Below, one piece after another: positions 54,228-64,000 of a stretch of 64,000 bases of DNA. How positions within the stretch are numbered: position 1 is the stretch's first letter; the number at the start of each line of letters is the position of its first letter. The notes beneath the pieces were generated by a model. The model was not told the origin of the DNA. It searched no databases and saw nothing but the letters and a program-made list of their open reading frames with translations. Location of the stretch: assembly GCA_022559845.1 (NCBI GenBank), contig CM040126.1, positions 44,014,458 to 44,078,457 on the forward strand, given 5' to 3'. A program made the translations under genes and the position numbers. This stretch comes from Amorphophallus konjac. Lineage: Eukaryota; Streptophyta; Magnoliopsida; Alismatales; Araceae.

Positions 54228-55328
54228 ATGGAATCCCTATCACCCGGGCAATATGGCCGTTGGTCCACCCATGGGCTTGGCAACCATCCTCTCCCCTTCC
54301 GTAGGCCCGAAGCCTCTGATTTTTATGGCTCTAATGATCCGGGCGACTACCTCAATTGGGAGGCCGCGATGGACAAATATTTTGAATGTTACACCATGTC
54401 CGATGCCATGCAAGTTAGTTTTGCCCGAGAGAGGCTTGTCCACAAAGCCGCCTGGAAATGGGAGAGCATTGAGCGCATGAGAGAGGTTAGGAGGCAAAGG
54501 CCCATCGAGTCGTGGCATGAGATGAAGGACGAACTTAGGAAGGTCTACCTACCCGGCCCGGTCACCTCCAACCGACCCCACCCAATCACATCCACCCAAG
54601 TGGGCCATAATCGGAGGCAACGCGCCGCGCATGTAGAAGAGCCTAGGTCCACGACTAAGCCGAGTTCATATGGGAGAGTCCACCACATTACTCCTACTCC
54701 AAACCCCACCATTGCCGAACTCTTCCAACTCATTTTGGATAAAGTGGATAGGAAATGTGCTTATATCGAGTCCCTGCTTCCCCCTTGCCTACCTCCTAGC
54801 CAGGGAGGAACCAAACACGAACCTAAGGAGGTAACAGCCGGTAGTCCCAATCTGGTGCCATCTATGGTTCCATCCCACGGTCCCCTCCCCATCATAGTGG
54901 ATCCTCGTTCCCCACCCACGAGAGCCCCTTTGCCTATACCCCCTGTCCATCAGGAGGATAAGGGTAAGGACGCACTTATCGAGGAGCGTAGTGGGTCACG
55001 ACAGCAGTGTTATCGCTGCCAGGGGTTCGGCCACTTTGCCGGACAGTGCCCCACTCGGACATCTCTAGCCCTAGGGGACAAAAGGGTTGGAGAAGCCTCG
55101 CTCTCCGATCTTTATTCGGAGCCACCTCAGCCACAGCTACCTGTGTTTCTAACGGGAAAGCTACTTATAGCCGAGCCACTCCTTAGCTGGCTTAAGAGTG
55201 GCCTGGCCCCATCTCCCCTCCCATCTATATGGACCCTATCCTACCTCTGGTGTCAATCATTTCATTTCACACCACTTTCTGGTCTAGTCACTATGTGGAT
55301 ACATTGGATGACCTTCTTAAAAGGTTAG
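54228..55328 (+). CDS. gag: gag of element C, with zinc knuckle; 3' end frameshifted
   Basis: ATG at 54228 (MESLSPGQYG). The Gag core at residues about 29-110 (DFYGSNDPGDYLNWEAAMDK, SWHEMKDELRKVYLPGP) parallels element B's Gag (SLYLDWEISLDQF, TWDEMKTELRKPYTLQP). A Pro-rich linker follows, then a full CCHC knuckle at residues 261-274 (CYRCQGFGHFAGQC), which B lacks. Near 55195-55228 the frame moves: the text homologous to B (IAEPLLSWLK) is in this frame, and its continuation is in the next ORF. The last ~35 residues are therefore probably out of frame. This element may have made one Gag-chromodomain protein like B's, or may use a frameshift; the sequence alone cannot decide. Confidence 0.82.
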   Translation: MESLSPGQYGRWSTHGLGNHPLPFRRPEASDFYGSNDPGDYLNWEAAMDKYFECYTMSDAMQVSFARERLVHKAAWKWESIERMREVRRQRPIESWHEMKDELRKVYLPGPVTSNRPHPITSTQVGHNRRQRAAHVEEPRSTTKPSSYGRVHHITPTPNPTIAELFQLILDKVDRKCAYIESLLPPCLPPSQGGTKHEPKEVTAGSPNLVPSMVPSHGPLPIIVDPRSPPTRAPLPIPPVHQEDKGKDALIEERSGSRQQCYRCQGFGHFAGQCPTRTSLALGDKRVGEASLSDLYSEPPQPQLPVFLTGKLLIAEPLLSWLKSGLAPSPLPSIWTLSYLWCQSFHFTPLSGLVTMWIHWMTFLKG

Positions 55329-56164
55329 ACCGGCAATTGACATTTACGCACTTGTTGGCTCCAGGCTTCGACCGACCCATAGGTCGTAGTTTCACTCATC
55401 CCGCTTTAGGGTCCATCACCTCCATGTACATCGTGGGTCATGTTACCACGGAGGTTCTTCTACTCCTCCCTATGCCGGCCGAGCCCGACTTCATTCCCAT
55501 TTGCCCAAGGGAGGAATCTTACTTTCTACCTATGACTGCCGTCCCACCTCTCACAATGAATGAAGGTGATCATTTACACCTCCAAGATTTCCAAATGTGG
55601 GACAGTGATTTGTGGAAGTCTAGTCTGAGGGGTCATACCTTCTTTGATCCCTTCGACCCATTCTCTTGTGGACCCCGTGACCCACCATATTTACTCCACC
55701 TTTTTGAGAGGGTCCACCATCATACCCCCACCGTCTCATCTCCCTTCATGAATGAAGGAGATCAACAGCAACTTCTAGACTTCCACACATGGGATCTTGA
55801 GATGAGGGAATCCATATCGAGGGGTCACACATTCTTTGATCCCTTCGATCCCTTTCTTCATGGGCCCTTTGGCCTACAACCTCCACTCCACCTCTTTAAG
55901 GAAGTCCACTATCACACCCCTCCTACTCGGGCCTGGCAACCTTCACATGGTAATAGGTCTGAACCGTCATTTGGGGGTAATGAAGACTTTGGTTTCCCCG
56001 GCCCACCTAAACCACCCAAAACTCCCGGACTTCCCACATCCAAACCCAATGTCCATGATTGGTGCATCGTAGGATGTCTAGGAATCCACCATGCCATTAA
56101 CCTCCGGTTATGTCAAATGCATGCATGGCACACATTCGGATGTCCTGGACCACCTTGCATATGA
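55229..56164 (+). CDS. Middle-domain ORF of element C (311 aa), function unknown
   Basis: Same order as the middle of element B's protein. Residues about 15-90 match B (YVDTLDDLLKR, GSITSMYIVGHVTTEVLLLLP, MPAEPDFIP against B's GSITSICTIG and LPTPDEPN). DPFDPF occurs twice (FFDPFDPFSCGP, FFDPFDPFLHGP), then GFPGPPKPPK, and FGCPGPPCI at the stop (56162). I do not recognise the domain in any retrotransposon protein and see no protease or RT motif in it. The ATG at 55229 is simply the first in frame; the true start may be by frameshift from gag. Confidence 0.72.
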   Translation: MDPILPLVSIISFHTTFWSSHYVDTLDDLLKRLDRQLTFTHLLAPGFDRPIGRSFTHPALGSITSMYIVGHVTTEVLLLLPMPAEPDFIPICPREESYFLPMTAVPPLTMNEGDHLHLQDFQMWDSDLWKSSLRGHTFFDPFDPFSCGPRDPPYLLHLFERVHHHTPTVSSPFMNEGDQQQLLDFHTWDLEMRESISRGHTFFDPFDPFLHGPFGLQPPLHLFKEVHYHTPPTRAWQPSHGNRSEPSFGGNEDFGFPGPPKPPKTPGLPTSKPNVHDWCIVGCLGIHHAINLRLCQMHAWHTFGCPGPPCI

Positions 56165-56202
56165 TTGGGTCGTACTAGCATTAGGTTTGTGTAGGGTCGT
56201 GT

Positions 56203-56826
56203 GTGCATCTGTGTGTTTTTCTTTTTGTTAAGCATGTTAGGAGTCTGCATGATGACGTCCGTCGTCACAGTAAGGCCAGTAATGCACGGTACAAGGAGTT
56301 AGCCAGTGCCCATAGACATTACCGAGAGTTCCAAGAGGGCAAATACGTCATGATCAGGGTAAGACCTGAACGGTTTCCCTCTGGAACCGTTAAGAAGTTG
56401 CAAGCTCGAGGAGCCGGTCCCTTCAGAGTGTTGAAACGTGTTGGATCCAATGCGTATGTTGTGGACCTGCCTGAGGAATATGGTATAAGCTCTACCTTCA
56501 ATGTATCGGATCTTGTTGCATATAGGGACCCAACGGTGATCCCTAGTGAGCCTTTTGAGCCCTCTCCTCCCCTTGAGAGTGATCCCACACCTGAGTGTCC
56601 ACTTCCACCTCCAGCCCCTTTTTCACGGCAGCGTGAGCATATAGATCGTATACTGGACGAGCAAGTGACAGTTACCAGGAGTGGATCTTACCCGCGCTAC
56701 CTAGTGCGATGGAGAGGACGGCCCGCTACTGAGGACACATGGATCACACATGGCGAGTTGCAGCGGACCGATCCGAACCTTCTGGAGCAATACAGGAGCG
56801 ATGCAGACCCTTACTCGACAGGGTAG
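56203..56826 (+). CDS. Integrase-tail chromodomain ORF of element C (207 aa)
   Basis: A third frame. Residues about 10-110 are the segment that follows the catalytic core in Reina-like integrases (HVRSLHDDVRRHSKASNARY, RVRPERFPSGTVKKLQARGA, GPFRVLKRVGSNAYVVDLP). Residues about 140-195 are a chromodomain (RILDEQVTVTR, YPRYLVRWRGRPATEDTWI). The integrase catalytic core is absent upstream. A pyrimidine-rich TTTTTCTTTTTGTTAAG (about 56217-56233) falls near its start and might act as a splice acceptor. The stop at 56824 is just before the polypurine tract. Confidence 0.85.
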   Translation: MHLCVFLFVKHVRSLHDDVRRHSKASNARYKELASAHRHYREFQEGKYVMIRVRPERFPSGTVKKLQARGAGPFRVLKRVGSNAYVVDLPEEYGISSTFNVSDLVAYRDPTVIPSEPFEPSPPLESDPTPECPLPPPAPFSRQREHIDRILDEQVTVTRSGSYPRYLVRWRGRPATEDTWITHGELQRTDPNLLEQYRSDADPYSTG

Positions 56827-56836
56827 AGTTTCTCCC

Positions 56837-56849
56837 ACCCGGGGAGAAT
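56837..56849 (+). other. Polypurine tract of element C
   Basis: ACCCGGGGAGAAT immediately before the 3' LTR start TGGTGCGG. Confidence 0.65.
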
Positions 56850-59159
56850 TGGTGCGGACACCCGAGCAGTTGATCGGCACGATACGCCGAGCCATCGGTA
56901 CAGCACACGGAGCACGACACGAGCCACCTCAGCATCCATCTGGCTCGGAGACAGCCTGGAGACTCCGCCTTGAGCCTCTCCATTTACTATATTTAGTTAG
57001 ACTTTATATGTGTGTAATTTGTGTTTATTTCATTGCATTCGGTTTGTCATTTTGATTGTAATAGGGGCTTATGTGTAATTCGGACCCCGTGGGCCCCACG
57101 GGCCCCCCAGGCCCCATCCCATTGGGCCACCTCAGCCTAGGGTCCCATGTGGGGTCAGTCAACATGCCAAATGGAGGTATCTAGAAGTTTGAATGGTAAA
57201 AGGACACATGGGGGACAAGTGGCTTGGAAAGTCCAAGTTGGCCACCCACCCCCCCCCCCCCCACCTACCAATTCAACCTTCTACACTTAGTCCAAGGGCC
57301 GCCGCCCCCCCCCCCTTGTAGTTTTTATTTATTTTTTGTGTGTGTGTCACACTCCATCCCAACCCTCCATTCCCATCCCCTAGATCCAATGGTTGTGGAT
57401 GGATGTGAGATGTAACATATTTAAACTTGTATTTTCCATTTTGGAGAAATGAATGCCATTTGATTCAAACAAATTCAAGAGCAAGGGCTGGTGCGCCCCC
57501 CTCTTCTCTCCTCCCTCTCCCCCTTGAAGCTGTGAAGGCTTCCATTCTGAGGTGGGACGCCTCGTGTATCGGTTCCGACGATCACCGCCGCCGCCACGAG
57601 CCGCCACCGCACCGCCACCGCCATCAACGGAGTTCTGCCCGTGCAGTACCACAGAAGCTTACACGAATTTCTTGTCTCAGACACGAGCTCAGATAGATCT
57701 GGGAATTTTATTGGGTGTTCCAGAGGTGTCAAGGACATCCCAAAAATTTTGGTTTGCCATTCCGATCTCGTTTCATATTTTTTGATTTTCATCCACTCTT
57801 CCATTTCGGTTCTGCCAGAGTTCTGTCTAGTTTCATCCCCGCCTGAGTTTCATGTCTTAGGTCCACCTTTTGATTTCTGTTGGTTCGCCCAGTTTTACTG
57901 GGGGTTCCATTCATTCACCCCTTCATCCAAAATTTTTCTAAATTTTTGATTCGCCCATCTCATATTTTCTAAAATTCGTTCTCAGACCCATCTACAGTTC
58001 TGTCCACCTGTTCCCCGATCCGACCACCAGTCACCCCAAAAATCATAGTAAATCACAACCACCTCCAAATCAAATTCCAAAAATAGTCCCAATTCCGTGG
58101 TTTGATACCCTACAAGTTTGAAGAAGATCTCAAGAGCTGAATCGGAGGTTTACTAGGCGGTCAATGGTGGTTCTCAGACAAGTGTCCTGTAGATCTGAGA
58201 TTTCGGTTACTGTACAACAGGGGCTTGTAAATTCAATAAAATTCTGATCCGATCAGATCTAGTAGATCTCTCTGGGTCTAGATCGAAGCATTTGAAGAGA
58301 GATTTCCAACGATAGCTCATGCGTCCCGATCCGACGTCGGGATTGCTCGCAGCGGCCGTTTTCGCCAGAGCGCGCGTCGGAAGACAGCAATCAAAATCCG
58401 TGGACAGCTAGTTCATCAATTGGGAATCGGGGCCGATCGACCCCCGATCGGTGTTCCCGGACGACCGCCGTCCATGGAGGCCCGCCACCAGGGGTCCCCA
58501 TCACAGTGGGTCCCACCCCCGCAGATCCGGAGGACAGCACCGTCCGTGGGCCCCGCGGGCCCGCAGAACCCGCCGTTCGGAAAGCACGAAAACGCGGAGT
58601 TCGGCACCGCCGGGCGACATCAAGATGCTGCCCGTCAACCCGAGTTGCGTGATTCCCGGGCTATACATGTGACCTTTTACCTCCCTGCGTGGAGTGGGTC
58701 AAATCTTTGTATTGCTGTGATATTGTTTAACCGGGTGTCCGTGACTCGGCCGGGGTTGTCTTCGCCACGCCGGGTGCGTGGAGGTAATGGTCCAAACCTC
58801 TTGGCGTTCATTTGCTTAGTTAGTATATGATCTTTTGCCACTGCCGAGAGTGTAGGTACTAGCCTGTGTGTCCACGTCACCGCTATGAGAGTGAGAGTGA
58901 CCCGTCCCGCGACTCGATCCGAGTCCGGAAGTTGAGTCGGACTACCCTTGACCTCCGCCGGTTTCTTAACCGCGCACGGTCCGCGCTTTCCCTCGCTTGG
59001 GACGACGAGTGAGTTTCCACTTCTGTTAGCGACGTTTCGCCACTAGGAGCTCGTAGTGTCGGGCTTAGTGTCTCCCTGGTGTGTGTTGCTGGTCGTGTCT
59101 TCACCTAGAGTCCGAGGGTGGCACCATATAGTGTCGTCTCCCGTGTCCGTCCCGCATCA
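56850..59159 (+). repeat. 3' LTR of element C (2310 bp)
   Basis: Collinear with 51571-53855. It is longer mainly because two C runs have expanded (about 57247-57262 and 57305-57317) and a short insertion lies near 58355. Confidence 0.93.
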
Positions 59160-60341
59160 GGTAAATCTAATGATCGACGACCATTGCACTCTGAGGCTAA
59201 CACCGTCGATTTCAGAACCTTCGAGCAACAGAAAGGGAAGAAGGGGGCAGATGAAGCTCCCCCGCCAGCAGACACAGCGGAAAGAAAAGATAAAGTCTCT
59301 CTGAGAAATAAAATGAGAAAGCCATACTCTTTCCCGAAAGATAAGATAGCCGCACTATTCAACTGGGCATACAAGTTCAACAAGGTAACATTGCCTGAAC
59401 CAAAGAGACCCGAGGACGCGGCAAAGAAAAGTGATCCACTGTTCTGTCCATATCACCGTGCGCTAGGGCACGCAATTGAAGATTGTTACGTCTTCAAAGA
59501 TATTATGGAAGGCATGGTCAAAAAGGGTGAGCTACAGCTGGGAGATTACCAGGTAGAGCCACCTCGTCCACATGAGCCTCCGTCCTTGAGAATGGCCGCC
59601 AATATGATTTTAGTCTACCAGCAGCTGCCTAAGGAAGCCGTCGAAGAATGCACCAGGCATACTTATGAAGCTTGCTTCCTCACCCCGCTGAAGGGTCAAG
59701 AAGGGTGGCAGATAAAGCCAATAAAGAATAGAAAGAAAACTCCCGCAGCCAATACCAGAGGAGCAGTTATCCGCGGTGTCACACCAAGGCCCGAACCACC
59801 TCCAGTAAAGCCAGTATGGCACACAGCTGAAATAGGGCCAGTCATCCGGATCCCCACTCATAACCGGAGAAGACAAGTCCCCCTACCTGCACATAAGGAA
59901 GTAAGTCCTGCGGCCAGGCGTTTACAGCAGTATATTAATGGGCTCGATGAATATGAACAGAAAAAGCCCGGGCACCTGCTGGTGAAAGACTGTATACTCT
60001 GGGAACAACTCGAAGAATTGAAAATTAAAGAGCAACCGGGGACAGAACAGGGAAAAGATGAGGCTGAGCCTTTCTGGGGGCAAGAACCAAAGAAGCCAAA
60101 TTCCCGGAAAAAGAAGAGATGGTCTAAATGCAAAAAGGAAAAGGGAGTCGTGACAGTACAATGCAACACCCTGTCGGCACTCTTTACCTCGCCCGGGGAG
60201 AATGATGAGGATGAAACATCAAATGCCCCGCTAGAAGCCAACCATGCCGAGGCCTCAACCTCAGCACATGCAACACGCTCCGGAAGAAGGTGGGGGCGCC
60301 CACCACCAGCCAATCATAACTTTATGTTCAGAGGGGAATAG
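59160..60341 (+). pseudogene. gag: gag of element D, second segment
   Basis: Resumes after element C in the frame starting at 59160 and is open to a TAG at 60339. It contains a CxxH-type knuckle (CPYHRALGHAIEDCYVFKD, about 59446-59503), typical of Tat-lineage Gag, then long charged regions (KPNSRKKKRWSKCKKEK). The TAG at the end is followed in frame by PYQIPEPE, so the original protein ran on into the protease region. Confidence 0.85.
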
Positions 60342-62280
60342 CCCTACCAGATTCCTGAACCAGAGGTGCGGGGTGTCCAGATTCCTCCCCCTGCTAGCTT
60401 ATACCAAGAAGAAAAGAAGTGAGGTCAAATTCCAACATTTCTGGAATTTCTATCCAGTCTGGAAAATGGGCAGTCGATACAGGCTGGGCCAGATAAAGGC
60501 AAGAGATCTCAGCAGTCGGCATCTGTAGCCTACAAGCAGAATGAGAAAGAGGAGGATAACTCTCCGACGGCACCAGGGGCCGTTGCTATAGAAGAAGCCC
60601 CCCAAGAGATCAGTCCAGGGGATGAAACCAGCACTGGGTAGCAGAGGCCACGGGCACCACATGAACCTCCAAAGCCCCGATGGGCGGAGGAAATGAGACT
60701 GTCTAATGTCCGGGTGGGCAGTCGGATCATGAAAATGCTAAAGTAGCTCCCTACCAGATTCTCCATCTGGGAGATTCTCTCCCTGAGTGAAGAGGCTCGC
60801 CAAGCAATTGTTGATGCCCTGGAGTCGCCGGCACAGTATGAAGCACTCTTGACAGAAGTGAATTCTGGGCCGTCAGTCACATTCACAGAGGATGATATGC
60901 TGATTCCAAATTCCGGCCATAATAGGCCGTTGTATATGAGGGGCTCCCTGAACTGTCAGCCACTGAGCAGGATACTGATAGATCCCGGGGCTGCTGTGAA
61001 CATTCTCCCATATCGGATCTACCAAAAATATTACTTTGATCTACAGCTTACCAAGGTCAGAGACATGAAAATTGCGGGATTCAACCAGAAATGTGAAACG
61101 CCCCTTGGGGTGGCTGATTTCAACCTCACATTGGGGGACCTCACTACCGTGGTGCGATTCTATGTAATCGACTCCAACACCACATATAAGGCCCTGGTAG
61201 GGAGACCGTGGCTGCATGAATATCAGATAGTGCCGTCCACACTGCATCAATGTATTAAATACTGCCATGAAGGAAAAGAAGAAAGGGTGTTTGCGGATCT
61301 GCATCCCTTCTAAGTATTCGAGTGTCATATGCTCGATGCATCCTGCTACACGGAGGTGTCACAAAAGGGTGAAGGGAAGGAGGCTGTGGTCAGCCAGAAG
61401 AAGCCGGTGATGAAAGCAAGAAATTGGTCTCCACCGCCACCAAGGGGCTATATTAAGAAACATGAAGTATCTCACATTTCTTATGTTGGTGACTTTGCTC
61501 GGATCACCCCTCCTAGCATCCACCCAGATGATACTGATGAAGAAATGAAAGAAAAGTACATACAGGTGGGGGTTCCGTAGGGTTTAGTCAAGCCCATTGC
61601 TAGCATAGAATATCAGATGGTGCTACCATTAAAGACTATGGAGGTCCCTCGCTTCTGCGAACCTCCTATCATATTCTACACCGGGGAGCCAGTCGAAGAC
61701 GATGATCAAGACTGCATGGTCCCTGAAGAATCTGCAAACCGGATGGTGCCGATCACAGGCTTGGACTATACTACCCAGCAGGTTTCGCAGATGTTCTCTA
61801 AAATGCAGATGCCATCACTACAACCTGTTGCCCAAAAGAAGGCGTTCCAGGAGCTATGGGATCCCCCCCGGGATAATAAAGAACTGAGGAAGATCACTCA
61901 ACACCCGGGATTGGGTTATACCCTTCAAGAATACTATGAAGCCGAGGTGGACGTCATCTCTGCCTCCTACCAGCATGAATACCCTCCCGAGGTGGGATAT
62001 GACAAGTACCCCTCGGAAGATGAAGAGATCATTTATCAATCCGTAATGAACAATGAAGCCCCAGACAGTCAGCCGGAGACGGGGACATCTGATGAAACAA
62101 AGAAAGGTTGGTGCTGGGAAGACCTACCTTGCAAAGAGGATCTGTTCCATGCTGAAGCAAAGTTTGATACGGGAACCCCGGATGAAGACCAAATAGCCAA
62201 CGAGCTAAGAGAATGCCTGGAGTTTGAGTGCATTCTAGAAGAAGTCCGGGCCCTACAGAATGATGATCTCTCAGGGGGGG
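60342..62280 (+). pseudogene. pol: protease region of element D, with stops
   Basis: Same frame as the gag segment. Stops lie at 60339 (TAG), 60418 (TGA), 60639 (TAG), 60744 (TAG), 61311 (TAA) and 61578 (TAG). The protease core is at about 60920-61260: LSRILIDPGAAVNILPY with DPG in place of DTG or DSG, and then ALVGRPWLHEYQIVPS. The long stretch 61329-62280 is acidic and unmatched (for example, ELWDPPRDNKELRK); such linkers between protease and RT are usual in Tat-type elements. A run of seven G at 62274-62280 is where the frame changes. Confidence 0.82.
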
Positions 62281-64000
62281 CCTACACCAGAAGAACCTCT
62301 AGGGGCGGAGGAGTCCACCTTTGGGTTTCCTGCTGAACCGGTCACACCCTCGGGGCAGACCGAACAGAATCCAACAATATCAGCCTTATATGATGAGCCA
62401 ACATCCGCCGATGACCAGTATGACGGAACCAAAAATCATGAGATCGAAGAGGATTATATCTCGGGAGGCTTTATTGACTTGCAAGAAGCCCCGCCCGAAG
62501 TTGAAGATGGGGGTCAGGCCACCGTTGATGAGCTTGTAGAAATAAATCTGGGGACATCAGATGAGCCAAGGTTGACATTCCTCAGTGCACTGCTGGAGCC
62601 AACTTCCAGGGAACAGTATATACAGTTCTTGAAAGAATTCCGAGATTGCTTTGCATGGACATATGATGAAATGCCGGGACTGAGTTCTGATGTGGCACAG
62701 CACCGGTTGGCAATAAACCCAGTGGCTAACCCCGTAAAGTAGCCACCCAGGAGAATGCGCCCTGAGTTGATAAATCAAATTAATAAAGAGGTCAACAAGC
62801 TGATTGATGTAGGCTTCGTTGAAGAAAATCAGTATACTACGTGGCTAGCCAATATAGTGCCTGTAAAGAAGAAAAATGGGCAGATCAGAATATGTGTTGA
62901 TTTCCGGGACCTTAATAAGGCTTGCTCGAAAGATGATTTTCCAGTGCCAATCACTGAAGTGATGATCGATGTGACTACTGGTCATGAAGCCCTGTCATTC
63001 ATGGATGGGTCATCCGGATACAACCAGATCTGGATTGCTGAAGAAGACAGAGTGCACACTGCGTTCCGCACTCCGAAGGGGATATTCCACTACAAAAGGA
63101 TGCCATTTGGCCTCAAGAATGCCGACGCTACCTACCAAAGAGCTATGACAAAGATCTTTGATGATTTGCTCTTCAAGAAAGTAGAGTGCTACATTGATGA
63201 TCTGGTAGTAAAAACTAGCAGAAGAGAAGACCATCTGCAAGACCTGAGGATAGTATTCCAGAGGCTGCGCAAATATGAACTCAAGATGAATCCTATGAAA
63301 TGTGCCTTCGGCATGTCCAGTGGAAAATTCCTCGGGTTTATTGTCCGACATAGGGGCATTGAAATCGACCCATCCAAGATTAAGGCTATCTAGGAGCTCC
63401 CTCCACCAAGGAGTCTGCCCGAGCTAAGATCTCTGCAAGGGCATTTGTCCTATATCCGACGATTTATATCGAATCTGTCGGGAAGATGCCACCCCTTTCA
63501 CAAGCTCATGATGAAAGATGTATCGTTCCTCTGGGACGATGGATGTCAGGAAGCCTTTGAGAAGCTGAAAGAATATCTCAAGACCCCTCCAGTGCTGGGG
63601 GCACCAATTAAGGGCAGGCCCTTGATACTGTATATCGCGGCCACACACTATTCCCTGGGGGCAATGCTGGCACAAATAAATGAAGGAGGCAAAGAGCAAG
63701 CCTTGTACTACTTGAGTAGGAGGCTGATTAGAACTAAAGAAGGCTACAGTTACATAGAAAAGACATGCTTGGCACTATTCTTTGCTGTCAAGAGGCTCCG
63801 ACACTATATGTTGTCACATGAATTCAGGTTGATATCTGCAGCAGATCCGCTCAAATACATATTGACTCAGCCAGTACTGAAGGGCCGGTTGGGCAAATGG
63901 GCAGTGATCCTGATGGAATTTGATATTACCTATACACCCCAGAGGGTGATAAAAGGACAGGCCGTGGCTGATTTCTTCGCAGAGCATCCTGTGCCGAAAA
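62260..64000 (+). pseudogene. pol: RT and RNase H of element D, running off the window
   Basis: Frame from 62260. An acidic linker and a TAG at 62740 precede RT. RT at about 62755-63390 reads INKEVNKLIDVGFVEE, VPVKKKNGQIRICVDFRDLN, FMDGSSGYNQI (motif A Asp present), MPFGLKNADATYQRAM and YIDDLVVKT (catalytic DD at about 63193-63198). A TAG at 63391 stands in the link to RNase H, which is open to the window end (SLQGHLSYIRRFISNLSG, LYIAATHYSLGAMLAQ, ADFFAEHP). Both TAGs are compatible with former CAG codons. Integrase would follow outside the window. Confidence 0.87.

Larger units (their letters stand above)
51571..59159 (+). mobile_element. Element C: non-autonomous Gag-chromodomain LTR retrotransposon
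   Basis: Complete element, 7589 bp, inside D's gag: 5' LTR 51571-53855, primer site 53859-53870, three coding segments (54228-56826), polypurine tract 56837-56849, 3' LTR 56850-59159. The internal region is only 2994 bp and has Gag, the middle domain shared with element B, and an integrase tail with chromodomain; no protease, RT, RNase H or integrase core. The LTRs differ by roughly 1-2% by eye. Confidence 0.93.
45341..64000 (+). mobile_element. Element D: Tat/Retand-type Ty3/Gypsy element, split by C, incomplete at the right edge
   Basis: 5' LTR from 45341 (TGTTGACACC), a primer site near 48823, gag (48937-60341, interrupted by C), protease, RT and RNase H up to the window end. The RT block YIDDLVVKT and the protease block LIDPGAAVNILP are of the non-chromovirus Tat type (recognition). 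No integrase or 3' LTR is within the window. Stops and frameshifts are present in every domain. Confidence 0.85.

Overview
The window is plant nuclear DNA made up entirely of nested LTR retrotransposons. I see no host gene, rRNA, tRNA gene or CRISPR array. The evidence for a plant is the mix of Ty3/Gypsy lineages (Tekay/Del-type chromoviruses, a Reina-like chromodomain module, a Tat/Retand-type element and an Athila-like fragment), initiator-Met primer sites (TGGTATCAGAGC), LTRs of 1.9-3.7 kb, a tRNA-type SINE, and stop codons that look like cytosine-methylation decay. An angiosperm is most likely; the species cannot be told from this sequence.

Layout, using working names. 1-603: partial LTR of family G on the minus strand. 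611-22160: family A, arranged LTR-internal-LTR-internal with a shared middle LTR. The middle LTR is split by element B (9087-16979, minus strand, TSD gcctg). 22161-25653: the 3' part of an Athila-like element (LTR 23741-25653). 25654-40554: the 3' half of element F, split by the full-length element G (27028-38265, TSD ggtac). F's 3' LTR is in turn split by element E (5' LTR 40555-44276, carrying a SINE). E is split by the Tat-type element D (from 45341 to beyond the window), and D's gag is split by element C (51571-59159, TSD ggtaa). The insertion order on the right side is therefore F, then E, then D, then C.

Elements A, F and G are ordinary gag-pol chromoviruses (protease, RT, RNase H, integrase, C-terminal chromodomain) and all are broken by stops and frameshifts. 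Many stops are TAG where a sister copy has CAG. D has gag, protease, RT and RNase H of Tat type and is also broken.

Two things stand out. First, B and C are non-autonomous elements of an unusual design. They keep Gag and the C-terminal tail of integrase (GPY/F region plus chromodomain), but protease, RT, RNase H and the integrase catalytic core are replaced by an unfamiliar segment, with DPFDPF and GCPGPP repeats, that is conserved between the two families. B still has a single open frame of 1057 codons and nearly identical LTRs. Second, the LTRs of six families (A, E, F, G, D and the Athila-like one) each carry an array of short inverted repeats with GC-rich arms. Arm sequences differ by family, even where related LTRs place the array at the same position. 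In G, a good splice donor in the LTR and an acceptor just before the gag start could remove this array, and the primer site, from the gag mRNA.
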